From the IMG/VR virus record IMGVR_UViG_3300020170_000014, positions 1 to 40,117 of that record: a DNA stretch of 40,117 bases, one strand, 5' to 3'. The notes below the pieces were generated by a model. It was given only the letters and a program-made list of their open reading frames with translations, had not been told where the DNA came from and ran no database searches. The stretch is from a virus. Of this stretch, positions 25,021-32,310 are shown piece after piece. Numbering within the stretch: the stretch's first letter is position 1; every line of letters begins with the position of its first letter. The position numbers and the translations under genes were made by a program.

Positions 25021-25082
25021 ATACAAAAAAACCCACAGCCAGATTTTTGGTGTGGGGTATGTCCCTTTATTCTATTGTAGCA
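25021..25082 (-). promoter_or_regulatory. Late leader of the portal gene
   Basis: Minus strand: TGC-TACAAT (25074-25082), AATAAAGGGACATA, then a hairpin CCCACACC/GGCTGTGGG (25049-25056 with 25032-25040, one bulge), seven T, GTAT and ATG. No ribosome site. Same order as at 6934-6994, including TTTTTGTATATGGC across the start. Confidence 0.55.
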
Positions 25083-25480
25083 CTATCATAAAAGTTGTAA
25101 CACTGTTTACAATTCTCGTTTTGACAAAATTGTATGCAAGGATACATACTTGTATAAATACGGTGAGGAAGTACCGTTCTACAAAAAATGCAGCGGAATT
25201 CTTCTTGTGACGTTTTAAGAAGAACAGTATTTATATAGCTTCTCTTTGTCCATGAGACAGTCTGAAATGTGTAATAAAGAGAACACCCTCTGTGGGAGGG
25301 GCATTTAAATATGATGGGTACTTCGGGAGAGGGAATGCTTCCAGGAAACATGTCTGTTATCTTCCCAGTGACCTGCACGATTGCTTGAGAGCAATTAAAG
25401 CAACGAAAGAGAGAGGTACGAGAAGCATTGTCACGACAAATACTGACCGTTTGAAGAAGCGGCTCGGAGAGAGAGTACAT
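25067..25480 (-). CDS. Double zinc-ribbon protein
   Basis: 137 residues. Two Cys-rich modules: FRCFNCSQAIVQVTG...PIIFKCPSHRGCSLYYTF (about 25-72) and FRCIFC...CIQFCQNENCKQCYNF (about 95-131). The first has the C-x-x-C ... PGSIPSPEVPIIxKC layout of Com-like phage zinc ribbons. An in-frame stop lies just upstream, so the ATG at 25480 is the only good start; it follows TGA-TATACT by 6 nt. The role in the packaging cassette is unknown; nucleic-acid binding is plausible. Confidence 0.6.
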   Translation of the reverse strand: MYSLSEPLLQTVSICRDNASRTSLFRCFNCSQAIVQVTGKITDMFPGSIPSPEVPIIFKCPSHRGCSLYYTFQTVSWTKRSYINTVLLKTSQEEFRCIFCRTVLPHRIYTSMYPCIQFCQNENCKQCYNFYDSATIE

Positions 25481-25486
25481 GCAGGT

Positions 25487-25495
25487 AGTATATCA
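25487..25495 (-). promoter_or_regulatory. Leaderless-type extended -10 (TGA-TATACT)
   Basis: Minus-strand TTGATATACT, six bases, then the ATG at 25480. There is no ribosome site or clear -35. Confidence 0.5.
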
Positions 25496-25497
25496 AG

Positions 25498-25662
25498 TTA
25501 CTTATTCTCAAACTGGAATCTATTTCCTGTTCCGAAAGCACGGTATTTCTTTCCTTCATGCTGTGTATATGCGCCCGCACTGAAGTATTCCTTGCGCTCA
25601 CATACTGTAAGCCTCCCCTCGTTTTTAATTGAATGGTCTTTTTTACAGATAGTACAAATCAT
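25498..25662 (-). CDS. 54-residue zinc-knuckle protein
   Basis: Starts MICTICKKDHSIKNEG and continues LTVCERKEYFSAG, ending FGTGNRFQFENK. CxxC plus a later Cys/His set could bind one zinc. It lies between TerL and the double-ribbon gene. The ATG follows TGG-TATACT by 6 nt and has no ribosome site. Unknown function. Confidence 0.6.
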   Translation of the reverse strand: MICTICKKDHSIKNEGRLTVCERKEYFSAGAYTQHEGKKYRAFGTGNRFQFENK

Positions 25663-25668
25663 AGAGAG

Positions 25669-25677
25669 AGTATACCA
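25669..25677 (-). promoter_or_regulatory. Leaderless-type extended -10 (TGG-TATACT)
   Basis: Minus strand: TTGTGC, 17 bp, TATACT (25669-25674) preceded by TGG, then CTCTCT and the ATG at 25662. It lies just before the TerL stop. Confidence 0.5.
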
Positions 25678-25680
25678 AAC

Positions 25681-27129
25681 TTATCTCTTAGGCACAAATT
25701 TATCGATATTGATAGGTAATTGGTTTCCATCAATCATACGAGCAGCGGGGTGTGCATAAGGAAGGGTAGGTTTGTCAGACTTACTAATAGCACCTACTTT
25801 AGCATCAATCCACTTAAGGTGTTTAAACTGGTATCGTTGGTCATCGCATGCATGGTCTTCACCATCACTATCTATATCCTCTACGTTATTTTTGTCATAA
25901 ACCTGATCAGGGAGTGTTCGTATGAGGTTGGTACAATTTCTTGTAATCTGCCAATACGGTAACTCGTCAGGTGCATTAGAGAGCCAATTGTGCATCACTG
26001 ACCACCCCGCAACCCTGTCGTTGTTTGCGCTTCTAAGAAGACGCCATAATTCATTATCATCAACAAATTGGTCCCTAATGCTTTTTGACATATCCTGACC
26101 TTTGTTAAAGATAGTTGGATCAGCCCGCACCCACGATACATCTTTGAGGGTAAGATTAAATAACTTTAGCTGTGTTTGTATTTCTTGACTCCACTCCTTA
26201 GGATTCTTCTGTGTTCCGTAAGTTTCAAAGAATGTTTTGGCACGGTAGAAGTGGGTAGCATTAAAAAATACTTTTTCTATTGTTGTAAGGTGAAACGAGA
26301 AAGGTGCGGTACGTCCCCAATCCATACCGCCAACGACAAGAGACCCCTCTTGGGGAATAAAGGGGCGTATGATATGTAAACCCTCGTTCCACTCCTCAAA
26401 GTATTGATCTTCAAAGGTAGTCCACGATCCCTCCATAAATGCTTTGCGCTTCTTTTCAGGAAGGGATCGTAGTTGTTCTACATACGAGGGATCAATGTAC
26501 TTATTATCATCATATCGTGCAGGGACATAGAAAAATCGACTTTGTTCATGGTCTAGTTTGTCGGAATTAGGAGCTATCCACTTCTGTTTTACCCATCCAT
26601 GACCTATCGAACCAGGGTTTGTAGCCCCCACAAACTTAGTATCAGGAATACCTGGATAACGAAGCCGAAAGCGTAAATCATCAAAAGTCTCTTCGTTATT
26701 CTTGGTGAGTTCTTCCACAAGTATGGCTGCAAATTCCACGGAAGCGTATTTACTTGGATCATCAAGATTACGAAGAAGAATATTAAATCCGCCCCACTTA
26801 TCACTAGCTTTAAAAACATAGCCCTCCTCTCTTGTATCCTTTAGCTCCCCAAGCCATGGGGGGAATTCACGTTTTATTCTACTGATTTGTCGGTCTTTAA
26901 GGGTTGGGTAATCTTCAGAGAATAGACCGATTGGTATACCTTTGATTCCATACTTGGCGGAGTAATACATTCCCAATGCCAATGCACTCCATCTAACAAA
27001 ATAAGATTTACCTCCAGCAGCGGCCCCTCCGTAAAGAAGATACTTACATTCTGGTTGGAAGAGTCTCTTAAACGCCTCGAGTTGTTTGGGTTGAAAGTTG
27101 GCAAGTTTGGTGAAGTTGATTTCACGCAC
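25681..27129 (-). CDS. Terminase large subunit
   Basis: 482 residues. ATPase half: Walker A GGAAAGGKS at 34-42, Walker B FAAILVEEL at about 138-146, coupling motif GATNPGS at about 171-177. RNase-H-like nuclease half: Asp in VVGGMDWGRTAPFSF, then WVRADPTIF, and DSDGEDHACDDQRY near the C-terminus. It cuts and pumps DNA into the prohead with TerS and portal. It overlaps the preceding small gene by 8 nt. Confidence 0.95.
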   Translation of the reverse strand: MREINFTKLANFQPKQLEAFKRLFQPECKYLLYGGAAAGGKSYFVRWSALALGMYYSAKYGIKGIPIGLFSEDYPTLKDRQISRIKREFPPWLGELKDTREEGYVFKASDKWGGFNILLRNLDDPSKYASVEFAAILVEELTKNNEETFDDLRFRLRYPGIPDTKFVGATNPGSIGHGWVKQKWIAPNSDKLDHEQSRFFYVPARYDDNKYIDPSYVEQLRSLPEKKRKAFMEGSWTTFEDQYFEEWNEGLHIIRPFIPQEGSLVVGGMDWGRTAPFSFHLTTIEKVFFNATHFYRAKTFFETYGTQKNPKEWSQEIQTQLKLFNLTLKDVSWVRADPTIFNKGQDMSKSIRDQFVDDNELWRLLRSANNDRVAGWSVMHNWLSNAPDELPYWQITRNCTNLIRTLPDQVYDKNNVEDIDSDGEDHACDDQRYQFKHLKWIDAKVGAISKSDKPTLPYAHPAARMIDGNQLPINIDKFVPKR

Positions 27130-27349
27130 TAGGCTCCTTCTTAAATACTGGGTGGTTACGAAAGTTAAGAACCTCTTTTTCTATACCACCTTTTGGGTCA
27201 ATCTCTTGTGACGGATTACCGAATGTCTCAAGCTGCATACGAGAGATTGGTGGAAGAAGTCGTATATACTCGTCCCATTCTTGTGGAGTTAAGTATAGTG
27301 CGAAACTACCCTCATCAATTTGTTTGGTTAATATTTCTATTGCATTCAT
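27122..27349 (-). CDS. Small protein between terminase genes
   Basis: 75 residues, mixed helix (MNAIEILTKQIDEGSFALYLTPQEWDEYIRLLPP...). No recognised domain. No ribosome site is visible. It overlaps TerL by 8 nt, so it may help couple TerL translation. Confidence 0.6.
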   Translation of the reverse strand: MNAIEILTKQIDEGSFALYLTPQEWDEYIRLLPPISRMQLETFGNPSQEIDPKGGIEKEVLNFRNHPVFKKEPSA

Positions 27350-27382
27350 CTTAGTAGTTTTAGTTTCAGTTGTATTTTCTTA

Positions 27383-27781
27383 TCATTCTGTATCCAACCT
27401 AACTCTCAGTGGTTCATCACTATCATTACCAAGTAATTTACGCTCTGTTTCAATCATCCCATGATTGGCCTTGAGAAGAAAGATGGCCATCGCTGAGTTA
27501 ACTTCTTTACCACCATACATACCGTCAACCATCAATTGGTTCTTCTGTAATTTAAAAACTCGTTTATAAGCGGCTCTAAACTCTGGATGTTTTTCGCACC
27601 AATCAGCCATTGTATCATCAGATACTCCCAAATGAAGGCTCAGGCCTTCGATCGTCGGTAGAGATGGCGCTGAACTATTTATTGCGATATATTCCTCACA
27701 TTCACTAAGTACTCCATTATGATAAAGTGTTGGCCTACCTTCTTTAAGATAATCCTTAGGGTCTTTACGTGGTGTTGCCAT
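27383..27781 (-). CDS. Terminase small subunit
   Basis: 132 residues. Helix-turn-helix LPTIEGLSLHLGVSDDTMADWCEKHPEFRAAYKRV (about 41-75), then LMVDGMYGGKEVNSAMAIFLLKANHGM, the pattern of phage DNA-packaging small subunits. It should bind the packaging site and load TerL. GGAGG lies 4 nt before the ATG. It overlaps a small membrane gene by 17 nt. Confidence 0.88.
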   Translation of the reverse strand: MATPRKDPKDYLKEGRPTLYHNGVLSECEEYIAINSSAPSLPTIEGLSLHLGVSDDTMADWCEKHPEFRAAYKRVFKLQKNQLMVDGMYGGKEVNSAMAIFLLKANHGMIETERKLLGNDSDEPLRVRLDTE

Positions 27782-27944
27782 TTTTCCTCCAAAACTTCCT
27801 TAAAATAAGTTCATCGATTATTTCGTTTCGAATAGTTATTACTGTAATAAAAAAAGCTACTGACCAATGGGCGTTAGTCCATACAAAATAGAGCAAAACT
27901 AATTCCAGAAATATTCTTATTAGAACCTGTGGACTAACCTTCAT
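27765..27944 (-). CDS. 59-residue membrane protein
   Basis: Starts MKVSPQVLIRIFLELVLLYFVW, then NAHWSVAFFITVITI and a basic tail (RNEIIDELILRKFWRKNG). One or two membrane helices with positive-inside ends. It overlaps the preceding gene by 11 nt and TerS by 17 nt. No family recognised; it might be a superinfection-exclusion or host-membrane factor, but nothing in the sequence proves it. Confidence 0.6.
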   Translation of the reverse strand: MKVSPQVLIRIFLELVLLYFVWTNAHWSVAFFITVITIRNEIIDELILRKFWRKNGNTT

Positions 27945-28287
27945 AGGGATTATCCCTCAAAACCGATTCTTTACCGGTAGTTAGTTTATATTTTTTAATA
28001 TACTCCTTTGCCTTTTGAAGCTCAGGTACTTTATCCAACGTTTCCTTCATTGCTTCTTTTCCCTCCTTCACCTTCTTAGGCTCTTCTCTCTTTTTTATCT
28101 CTTTTGCATCAGGCCGTCTTATGACTCCAACACCCACTCTATCAATTGATTCATAAAGAGGGTTATCTCGTAGAGGTTCTTCCTTAATGGTTGTCTTATC
28201 ATGCTTCTCTTCTTTAAATATATACATACCAAAAAAGAATCCGGCAAATATCCCAAATAAAAAAAAGAGGATAATTGTTTCAATCAT
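27934..28287 (-). CDS. Membrane-anchored charged protein, unknown
   Basis: 117 residues from the ATG at 28287, where AAGGA sits 6 nt upstream. N-terminal anchor IETIILFFLFGIFAGFFFGMYIF, then a long Lys/Glu-rich soluble part (EIKKREEPKKVKEGKEAMKETLDKV). LRDNP occurs twice (about 40 and 110). N-in or N-out cannot be judged. Unknown role. Confidence 0.6.
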   Translation of the reverse strand: MIETIILFFLFGIFAGFFFGMYIFKEEKHDKTTIKEEPLRDNPLYESIDRVGVGVIRRPDAKEIKKREEPKKVKEGKEAMKETLDKVPELQKAKEYIKKYKLTTGKESVLRDNPYEG

Positions 28288-28289
28288 AA

Positions 28290-28598
28290 TCATTCCTTGT
28301 AATACGTATCATCTCCTGAGTAAACGTGTTTTGCGTTCTTTATCTCATTTTCAGTATACCCATACTGACGGGCTTTTTCCTCTCCATATACATCAACCCA
28401 CCGTTTATTAAGGCTTCCTTTTCTGTGGTGTGATGTTATGTCATCAGGGAAAGCTTTTCGTTCCTCTTTGATTGAATCACTCGTAAACTCTACTCCTTTG
28501 TCAGGAGGTGATACTCCTTTATTCTGACACACTTTACACGGAAGGTATCCTAAAAAAACGTGACTAACCGCTTCTCCCGTGTGACACGCGGGACACAT
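28290..28598 (-). CDS. Zinc-ribbon protein, unknown
   Basis: 102 residues from the ATG at 28598 (TGATG overlap; GGAGG upstream). CPAC ... CKVC at 2-5 and 21-24 binds zinc; then EFTSDSIKEERKAFPDDITSHHRKGSLNKRWVDVYGEEKARQYGYTENEIKNAKHVY, a pattern I associate with uncharacterised phage proteins. Possible nucleic-acid or adaptor role. Confidence 0.65.
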   Translation of the reverse strand: MCPACHTGEAVSHVFLGYLPCKVCQNKGVSPPDKGVEFTSDSIKEERKAFPDDITSHHRKGSLNKRWVDVYGEEKARQYGYTENEIKNAKHVYSGDDTYYKE

Positions 28599-28666
28599 CA
28601 CTTTTTCTTTCCTCCCATACACTTTTTACAATCATCCTTATCATTTCCATGAGGACACTTCTTCAT
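28598..28666 (-). CDS. 22-residue zinc mini-protein
   Basis: A tiny frame, MKKCPHGNDKDDCKKCMGG then Lys. C-P-H ... C-x-x-C could hold one zinc. GGAAG precedes the ATG, and its TGA overlaps the next ATG (TGATG). It follows the GroEL stop by 6 bases. Supported by spacing, overlap and metal-ligand pattern only. Confidence 0.5.
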   Translation of the reverse strand: MKKCPHGNDKDDCKKCMGGKKK

Positions 28667-28672
28667 AAAAAA

Positions 28673-30256
28673 TCACTTCCTTTCTTCTCGTACTTTAGGA
28701 ACAATTATACAAGAACTGGTAAGTATCTGAATAGCAACAGAGACCGCATTGGTAAGAGCATTTAAAGGGACGAGAGCGGGGTCGATAATACCTGCCGCGA
28801 CGAGATCTACCGGTTCTCCTGAAGTAACATCGATACCATAGTTATTATCTAAAAGAGCAAGACTCATTCCTGACGAAAACTGATCTATTCCTGCATTACT
28901 AATAAGACGGTAGAAAGGTTCGAGGAGTGCCTTCTCTAAAATACGGTGCGCAGGTATTTCCTTGTTAAGAACATGGCGTATTCTAAAGTAGATCATCTCT
29001 CCCCCTGGTACAATTCCCGATTCAAGTGCTGCTCGTGTTGCTGCTACCGAATCCAAGACCCGCTCTCTGCGCTCTTTCATCTCCACTTCCGTTGCACCCC
29101 CTACTCGAATAACCGCTACTCCGTTCGTAAGTTTAGCGAGTCGTTCTTTTAGCTTTTCTTTGTCAAATTCACCGCTCTCTTCCTCAATTTGCTTCTTAAT
29201 CGAATCTACTCGAGCTTGAAGCGAGTGAGAGTCCCCAGAACCACCCGTTATAATAGTTCCTGACTTTGTTGAAACAATAGACTCAGCTTTACCAAGATGA
29301 CTTATGGTTATATCTTCAATTTTATGCCCTGCATCCTCGGTAATAAACTTAGCACCAACAAAAAGCGCAATATCCTGAAGAAACTCTTTTTGGTTCTGTC
29401 CGAACGAAGGAGCTTTAATACAAAGTACCGATAACTTGCCCTTTAATTTGTTCTGAAGGAGCGTAGGAAGTACGTCACCCCCTATTTCTGGAGCAATAAT
29501 CACCAGTTTATCTTGCTGCTTCCATAGCTCTTCAAGGAGCTTCATAAGCGGTTCTACAACGAGTAGGGATTTATCTGTAACAAGAAATCTTGCATCATGA
29601 AGGATTGCTTCCATATGCTCCGGATGAGTAATGAAGAGGGGGTGGTAGAATCCAGTGTCAAACTGCATTCCTTTTTGAAACTCCACAGTAGTTACTGCGT
29701 TCTTTGATTCCTCAACCGTAATTATTCCATCTTTTGTTGCCTGAGTAAGTGTTCCGGCTACAAGGTTTCCTATCTTCTCGTCTTCTGCTGATATCGTAGC
29801 AATACGAGTTAGCTGATCTTCGGTGGTGATAGGAGTTGCTTGAGAAAGAATCTCATCTATGAGAAGATCTAACCCACTCTCAAGTCCTGATCTAAGTTCC
29901 ATGGGATTAAATCCCGACGCAATATACTTAAATGCTTCTTGAATAATGGCATGAGCTAAGATGATGGTAACCGTTGTCCCATCTCCTACTTCATCAACCT
30001 GTTTACGCGCAGCCTGAATAATGAGTTGCGCACCCATATTTTCGAATTCATCAAGTAGTTCTATACTTCGTGCTACTGATACCCCATCGTGAAGAACAAT
30101 GCGTTCATAGATCTCTCCTCGGGGATTTGTTTTAGCAATCGCGACATTCTGTCCTCGTGGTCCAAGAGTAGTACCAACGCTTTTACAAACAATATCTATT
30201 CCTTTAAGAAACTTCGACCTCGCTTCTTGGTCAAAGAGAACATCAGTTTTGATCAT
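28673..30256 (-). CDS. groEL: Phage-encoded chaperonin GroEL
   Basis: 527 residues from the ATG at 30256 (GAGGAGG just upstream). Bacterial-type group I chaperonin along its whole length: TLGPRG (30-35), catalytic-loop HDGVSVAR with Asp57, GDGTT (91-95), apical-domain EFQKGMQFDTGFYHPLF, and the second equatorial block GVAVIRVGGATEVEMKERRERVLDSVAATRAALESGIVPGGE with the ATP-hydrolysis Asp. Key nucleotide residues are kept, so it looks active. The usual Gly-Gly-Met tail is missing (ends KVREERK), and there is a short insert before Asp57. It follows groES with a 14-nt overlap. Probably folds capsid or tail proteins. Confidence 0.96.
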   Translation of the reverse strand: MIKTDVLFDQEARSKFLKGIDIVCKSVGTTLGPRGQNVAIAKTNPRGEIYERIVLHDGVSVARSIELLDEFENMGAQLIIQAARKQVDEVGDGTTVTIILAHAIIQEAFKYIASGFNPMELRSGLESGLDLLIDEILSQATPITTEDQLTRIATISAEDEKIGNLVAGTLTQATKDGIITVEESKNAVTTVEFQKGMQFDTGFYHPLFITHPEHMEAILHDARFLVTDKSLLVVEPLMKLLEELWKQQDKLVIIAPEIGGDVLPTLLQNKLKGKLSVLCIKAPSFGQNQKEFLQDIALFVGAKFITEDAGHKIEDITISHLGKAESIVSTKSGTIITGGSGDSHSLQARVDSIKKQIEEESGEFDKEKLKERLAKLTNGVAVIRVGGATEVEMKERRERVLDSVAATRAALESGIVPGGEMIYFRIRHVLNKEIPAHRILEKALLEPFYRLISNAGIDQFSSGMSLALLDNNYGIDVTSGEPVDLVAAGIIDPALVPLNALTNAVSVAIQILTSSCIIVPKVREERK

Positions 30257-30560
30257 TTTCCTCCTCAAAAGTACTTCGTATATCTTGTATCTTCACCATA
30301 TAGAATCGCTTTGATCCGTGGACGAAAAAGTCATAGCTTCCCTCATACGAAAGAAAAACTACAGTATCTCCTACCCGTGCATAGCGGCGCATTTCAAGAG
30401 TTGCTCCAAAGTCGGTCCGGATATCATCACCTACGGCAGTAACTCGACCACTCAAAAGCCGCGATCTATTACTTGGGCTTGAAACAAGGGAAAGGCCACT
30501 TGATTCTTGCTCAGTAATTTCACAAATAACAATCCCCGGCGCGGGGGTAAACTTAGTCAT
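30243..30560 (-). CDS. groES: Co-chaperonin GroES
   Basis: 105 residues. Core: FTPAPGIVICEI (strand), mobile-loop region about 16-36 (EQESSGLSLVSSPSNRSRL), GRVTAVGDDI, then ARVGDTVVFLSYEG and FYMVKIQDI. The C-terminal STFEEENDQN extends past the usual end. It should cap the GroEL ring made from the next gene. GGAGG lies 3 nt before the ATG, and the start overlaps the preceding gene by 8 nt. Together they form one operon. Confidence 0.9.
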   Translation of the reverse strand: MTKFTPAPGIVICEITEQESSGLSLVSSPSNRSRLLSGRVTAVGDDIRTDFGATLEMRRYARVGDTVVFLSYEGSYDFFVHGSKRFYMVKIQDIRSTFEEENDQN

Positions 30561-30741
30561 TGTCCTCCAATCCTATAAATCTTCCTGAGTCCGATTCCAA
30601 AAGAATCTGGTATTTTTGAACATCCTCGTGTACTTTTCTACGAAACCACACAGAAAGAGGTATGCCGTTAAGAAGCTTTTTAAGAATATCGAGCTCAGAC
30701 CTGTCTTTTAGATAAAATCCAATACGAAGCGGTTGAAGCAT
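30553..30741 (-). CDS. Small protein opening the chaperonin operon
   Basis: 62 residues from the ATG at 30741 (or 64 from 30747). Basic, mixed helix and strand (PLRIGFYLKDRSELDILKKLLNGIPLSVWFRRKVHEDVQKYQ). No family. TATACT lies just before the start, and a 16-bp near-palindrome (30741-30756) covers both start codons and the -10, so expression is probably controlled here. No ribosome site. Confidence 0.55.
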   Translation of the reverse strand: MLQPLRIGFYLKDRSELDILKKLLNGIPLSVWFRRKVHEDVQKYQILLESDSGRFIGLEDND

Positions 30742-30759
30742 ATACATAAAAGTATACTA
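30739..30759. promoter_or_regulatory. Operator-like near-palindrome at the chaperonin operon
   Basis: Contains TATACATAAAAGTATA, an inverted repeat of TATAC around a 6-bp AT core. Its 21-bp context is identical to the reverse complement of 38088-38108, inside the kinase-gene promoter. The minus-strand -10 TATACT and the start codons of the 30553 gene lie within it. Confidence 0.6.
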
Positions 30760-30779
30760 AAATATTCCTACTTTTTCTA

Positions 30780-30830
30780 CTACTCTCCAATTACTCCAAA
30801 AACTATGAGTACGCATATCGTCACAATCAT
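30780..30830 (-). CDS. 16-residue hydrophobic micropeptide (candidate)
   Basis: MIVTICVLIVFGVIGE, preceded by AAGGA at 8 nt. It could insert in the membrane. It lies between the 30833 gene and the chaperonin operon. The bases around its start repeat (AATAATAATGAT twice). Support is weak: ribosome site and hydrophobicity only. Confidence 0.35.
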   Translation of the reverse strand: MIVTICVLIVFGVIGE

Positions 30831-30832
30831 TA

Positions 30833-31198
30833 TTATTTCCTTATCATTATTATTTCTTTCAAGTTTTCTTTAAGAATAAGTATTTGTTGGTTAAACCTAA
30901 AAACAGCCCGATTGTATCCTTCTTCTTGCGTAAACTCCCCTTCTGGCGCATATTCATCACACACATAGCACCAACCGCTATCATCATTATGTGCATGTCC
31001 ACTATGCTTACCTACTGGATGTTCTTTCATCATCAGTCCATCCAGGATAGTAAAAAGGAGGCCGAATAATTCTGTTTCCTTTTCTTTAAAGAATTGCTTG
31101 CATGCCTCGCTAGGTTCAGCGAGCCCAGAGGTTTTGTCATTGTATCCATGAGTGATACACTCACCTAGTATTCTTCGTATATCTTTAAATTCACTCAT
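30833..31198 (-). CDS. Early protein, paralogue of the 33183 gene
   Basis: 121 residues. Shares (L/F)xTxLDGL(M/V)M and (Y/W)NxAxxxFNQxI with the product of 33183-33461. Between them sits an insert with HSGHAHNDDSGWCYVCDEY, possibly one zinc site. The ATG overlaps the previous stop (ATGA). Unknown function. Confidence 0.6.
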   Translation of the reverse strand: MSEFKDIRRILGECITHGYNDKTSGLAEPSEACKQFFKEKETELFGLLFTILDGLMMKEHPVGKHSGHAHNDDSGWCYVCDEYAPEGEFTQEEGYNRAVFRFNQQILILKENLKEIIMIRK

Positions 31199-31686
31199 AA
31201 CCCGTGCTCCTTTTGGATATCTGAAATAATAGATAGCGATTTCTCAAATCCCGTTATCATCATCCACGCTCCAAACGATGATTCCTTATCCCGATACTCT
31301 GGATAATTATTAGTTTTCTCGTTTTCTATCCTCTCTTTACACTCCTGGAGGAGTTGTACAGTAGTACTCCTAATGAATTTTTTAATATGTTCGCCCTTAT
31401 CATATTTTGGAGTACCTGGTGGAGCTATTCCCCACATTAAATCAAAATCTTTTTCCCACTCAGGCTGTGGTTTATCTGTCTGAACTGGTAGTTGTGCGTC
31501 ATTCATGAGGACGCCCCTTTCTTCTTTTTCTCCTCCTACTTGTAATAAACTATAATTGGGACACTCGGGATTGTTGCAAAACGGAGCTATAAAATTGTCG
31601 TTTCCGTAGCTATATTTCATTTCTTGACCACACTGGACACACATTAGATTTTCGATAGTGGCTTTCAAATAAATAGGACAGCTCAT
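31195..31686 (-). CDS. Fusion of a zinc ribbon with a duplicated early protein
   Basis: 163 residues. Residues 1-60 are a zinc ribbon (CVQCG ... CNNPECPNYSLLQV), a type usually found alone in phages. From residue 61 (MNDAQLPVQTDKPQPEWEK) it matches the 33616-33999 protein at both ends, including QLLQECKERIE and SIISDIQKEHGL, while the middle differs. It looks like a gene duplicate with a swapped centre and a fused N-terminal module. Unknown function. Confidence 0.6.
   Translation of the reverse strand: MSCPIYLKATIENLMCVQCGQEMKYSYGNDNFIAPFCNNPECPNYSLLQVGGEKEERGVLMNDAQLPVQTDKPQPEWEKDFDLMWGIAPPGTPKYDKGEHIKKFIRSTTVQLLQECKERIENEKTNNYPEYRDKESSFGAWMMITGFEKSLSIISDIQKEHGL
31450..31508. repeat. 59-bp direct repeat, copy 1
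   Basis: Identical to 33943-34001. It encodes the shared start MNDAQLPVQTDKPQPEWEK of two early proteins. Further near-identical blocks recur at 31190-31230 with 33611-33650 and around 31330 with 33780, in the same order. Confidence 0.85.
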
Positions 31687-31853
31687 ACTTTATCCTCCCA
31701 CTTTTCCCATTCAGAGATCATTCTGTGGATGTACTCTATAAATTCCTTATCTTCACAGTGTACAACAAGTAGATTATAGAGTGAGTTAAAGCTAACAAAT
31801 CCATTTCCACAAAATTTAATTAATACCTCGAGTTCAATATTTTTATTTATCAC
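31683..31853 (-). CDS. Small early protein (56 aa), unknown
   Basis: GTG start at 31853 overlapping the previous TGA, with GGAGG 4 nt upstream; its stop overlaps the next ATG (ATGA). Sequence VLIKFCGNGFVSFNSLYNLLVVHC then EYIHRMISEWEKWEDK: a compact helical protein. No family. Confidence 0.6.
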   Translation of the reverse strand: MINKNIELEVLIKFCGNGFVSFNSLYNLLVVHCEDKEFIEYIHRMISEWEKWEDKV

Positions 31854-32062
31854 TTCTCCTCCGTTATTTTTAAACTCTTACGTCTTCTCTTGTATAAGAT
31901 TATCGTCGTTGCCTCCTCCGTTAGTTCTCCAAAAGGCACGTTGCCTCCAGCATCGCATAGCTCGTCTATTATTTTTATTATTCTTTCTCGCTCCTTTCTA
32001 TGTGAGATTGGATAATCTTTAAAGCTATAAACAAACCGTCGTTGAAAGCTGTCGTTCTCCAC
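31850..32062 (-). CDS. Small early protein, unknown
   Basis: 70 residues at most, basic (SHRKERERIIKIIDELCDAGG..., LYKRRRKSLKI). It overlaps the preceding gene by 85 nt, which is unusually long. An AAGGAG inside the frame suggests a later, non-ATG start, so the N-terminus is uncertain. Confidence 0.45.
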   Translation of the reverse strand: MENDSFQRRFVYSFKDYPISHRKERERIIKIIDELCDAGGNVPFGELTEEATTIILYKRRRKSLKITEEK

Positions 32063-32310
32063 CTAATAAAGTCGTCAACCTCCTTGTCCAAAACATTAAT
32101 ATCCTCCGGAAATTTCTGGTTCTCTATCTCTTCCTGTATCTGGGAAAGGGTTTGAGAGATGAACTTGCATACCCAATTCTTAGTAATAGTGTGTTGGCAA
32201 TTCTCTATATCACAGTCGTCGAAATCATCAATTGTTCTGCACCATTCACTGTGACGGAACTCAATCTTGTTAAATCGTTCTTTCCATGTACTATATTGTG
32301 TAGGTTTCAT
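31978..32310 (-). CDS. Small early protein, unknown
   Basis: 110 residues. Cys/His-containing middle (CRTIDDFDDCDIENCQHTITKNWVCKF) followed by acidic helices. The ATG overlaps the previous stop. No domain recognised. Confidence 0.55.
   Translation of the reverse strand: MKPTQYSTWKERFNKIEFRHSEWCRTIDDFDDCDIENCQHTITKNWVCKFISQTLSQIQEEIENQKFPEDINVLDKEVDDFIRWRTTAFNDGLFIALKIIQSHIERSEKE

Noticed and set aside
25292-25759. 155-codon open frame on the plus strand
   Set aside because: It lies opposite the double zinc-ribbon gene, the 54-residue gene and the TerL end, whose Cys patterns and starts are convincing. The plus frame has no ribosome site and no recognisable protein character.
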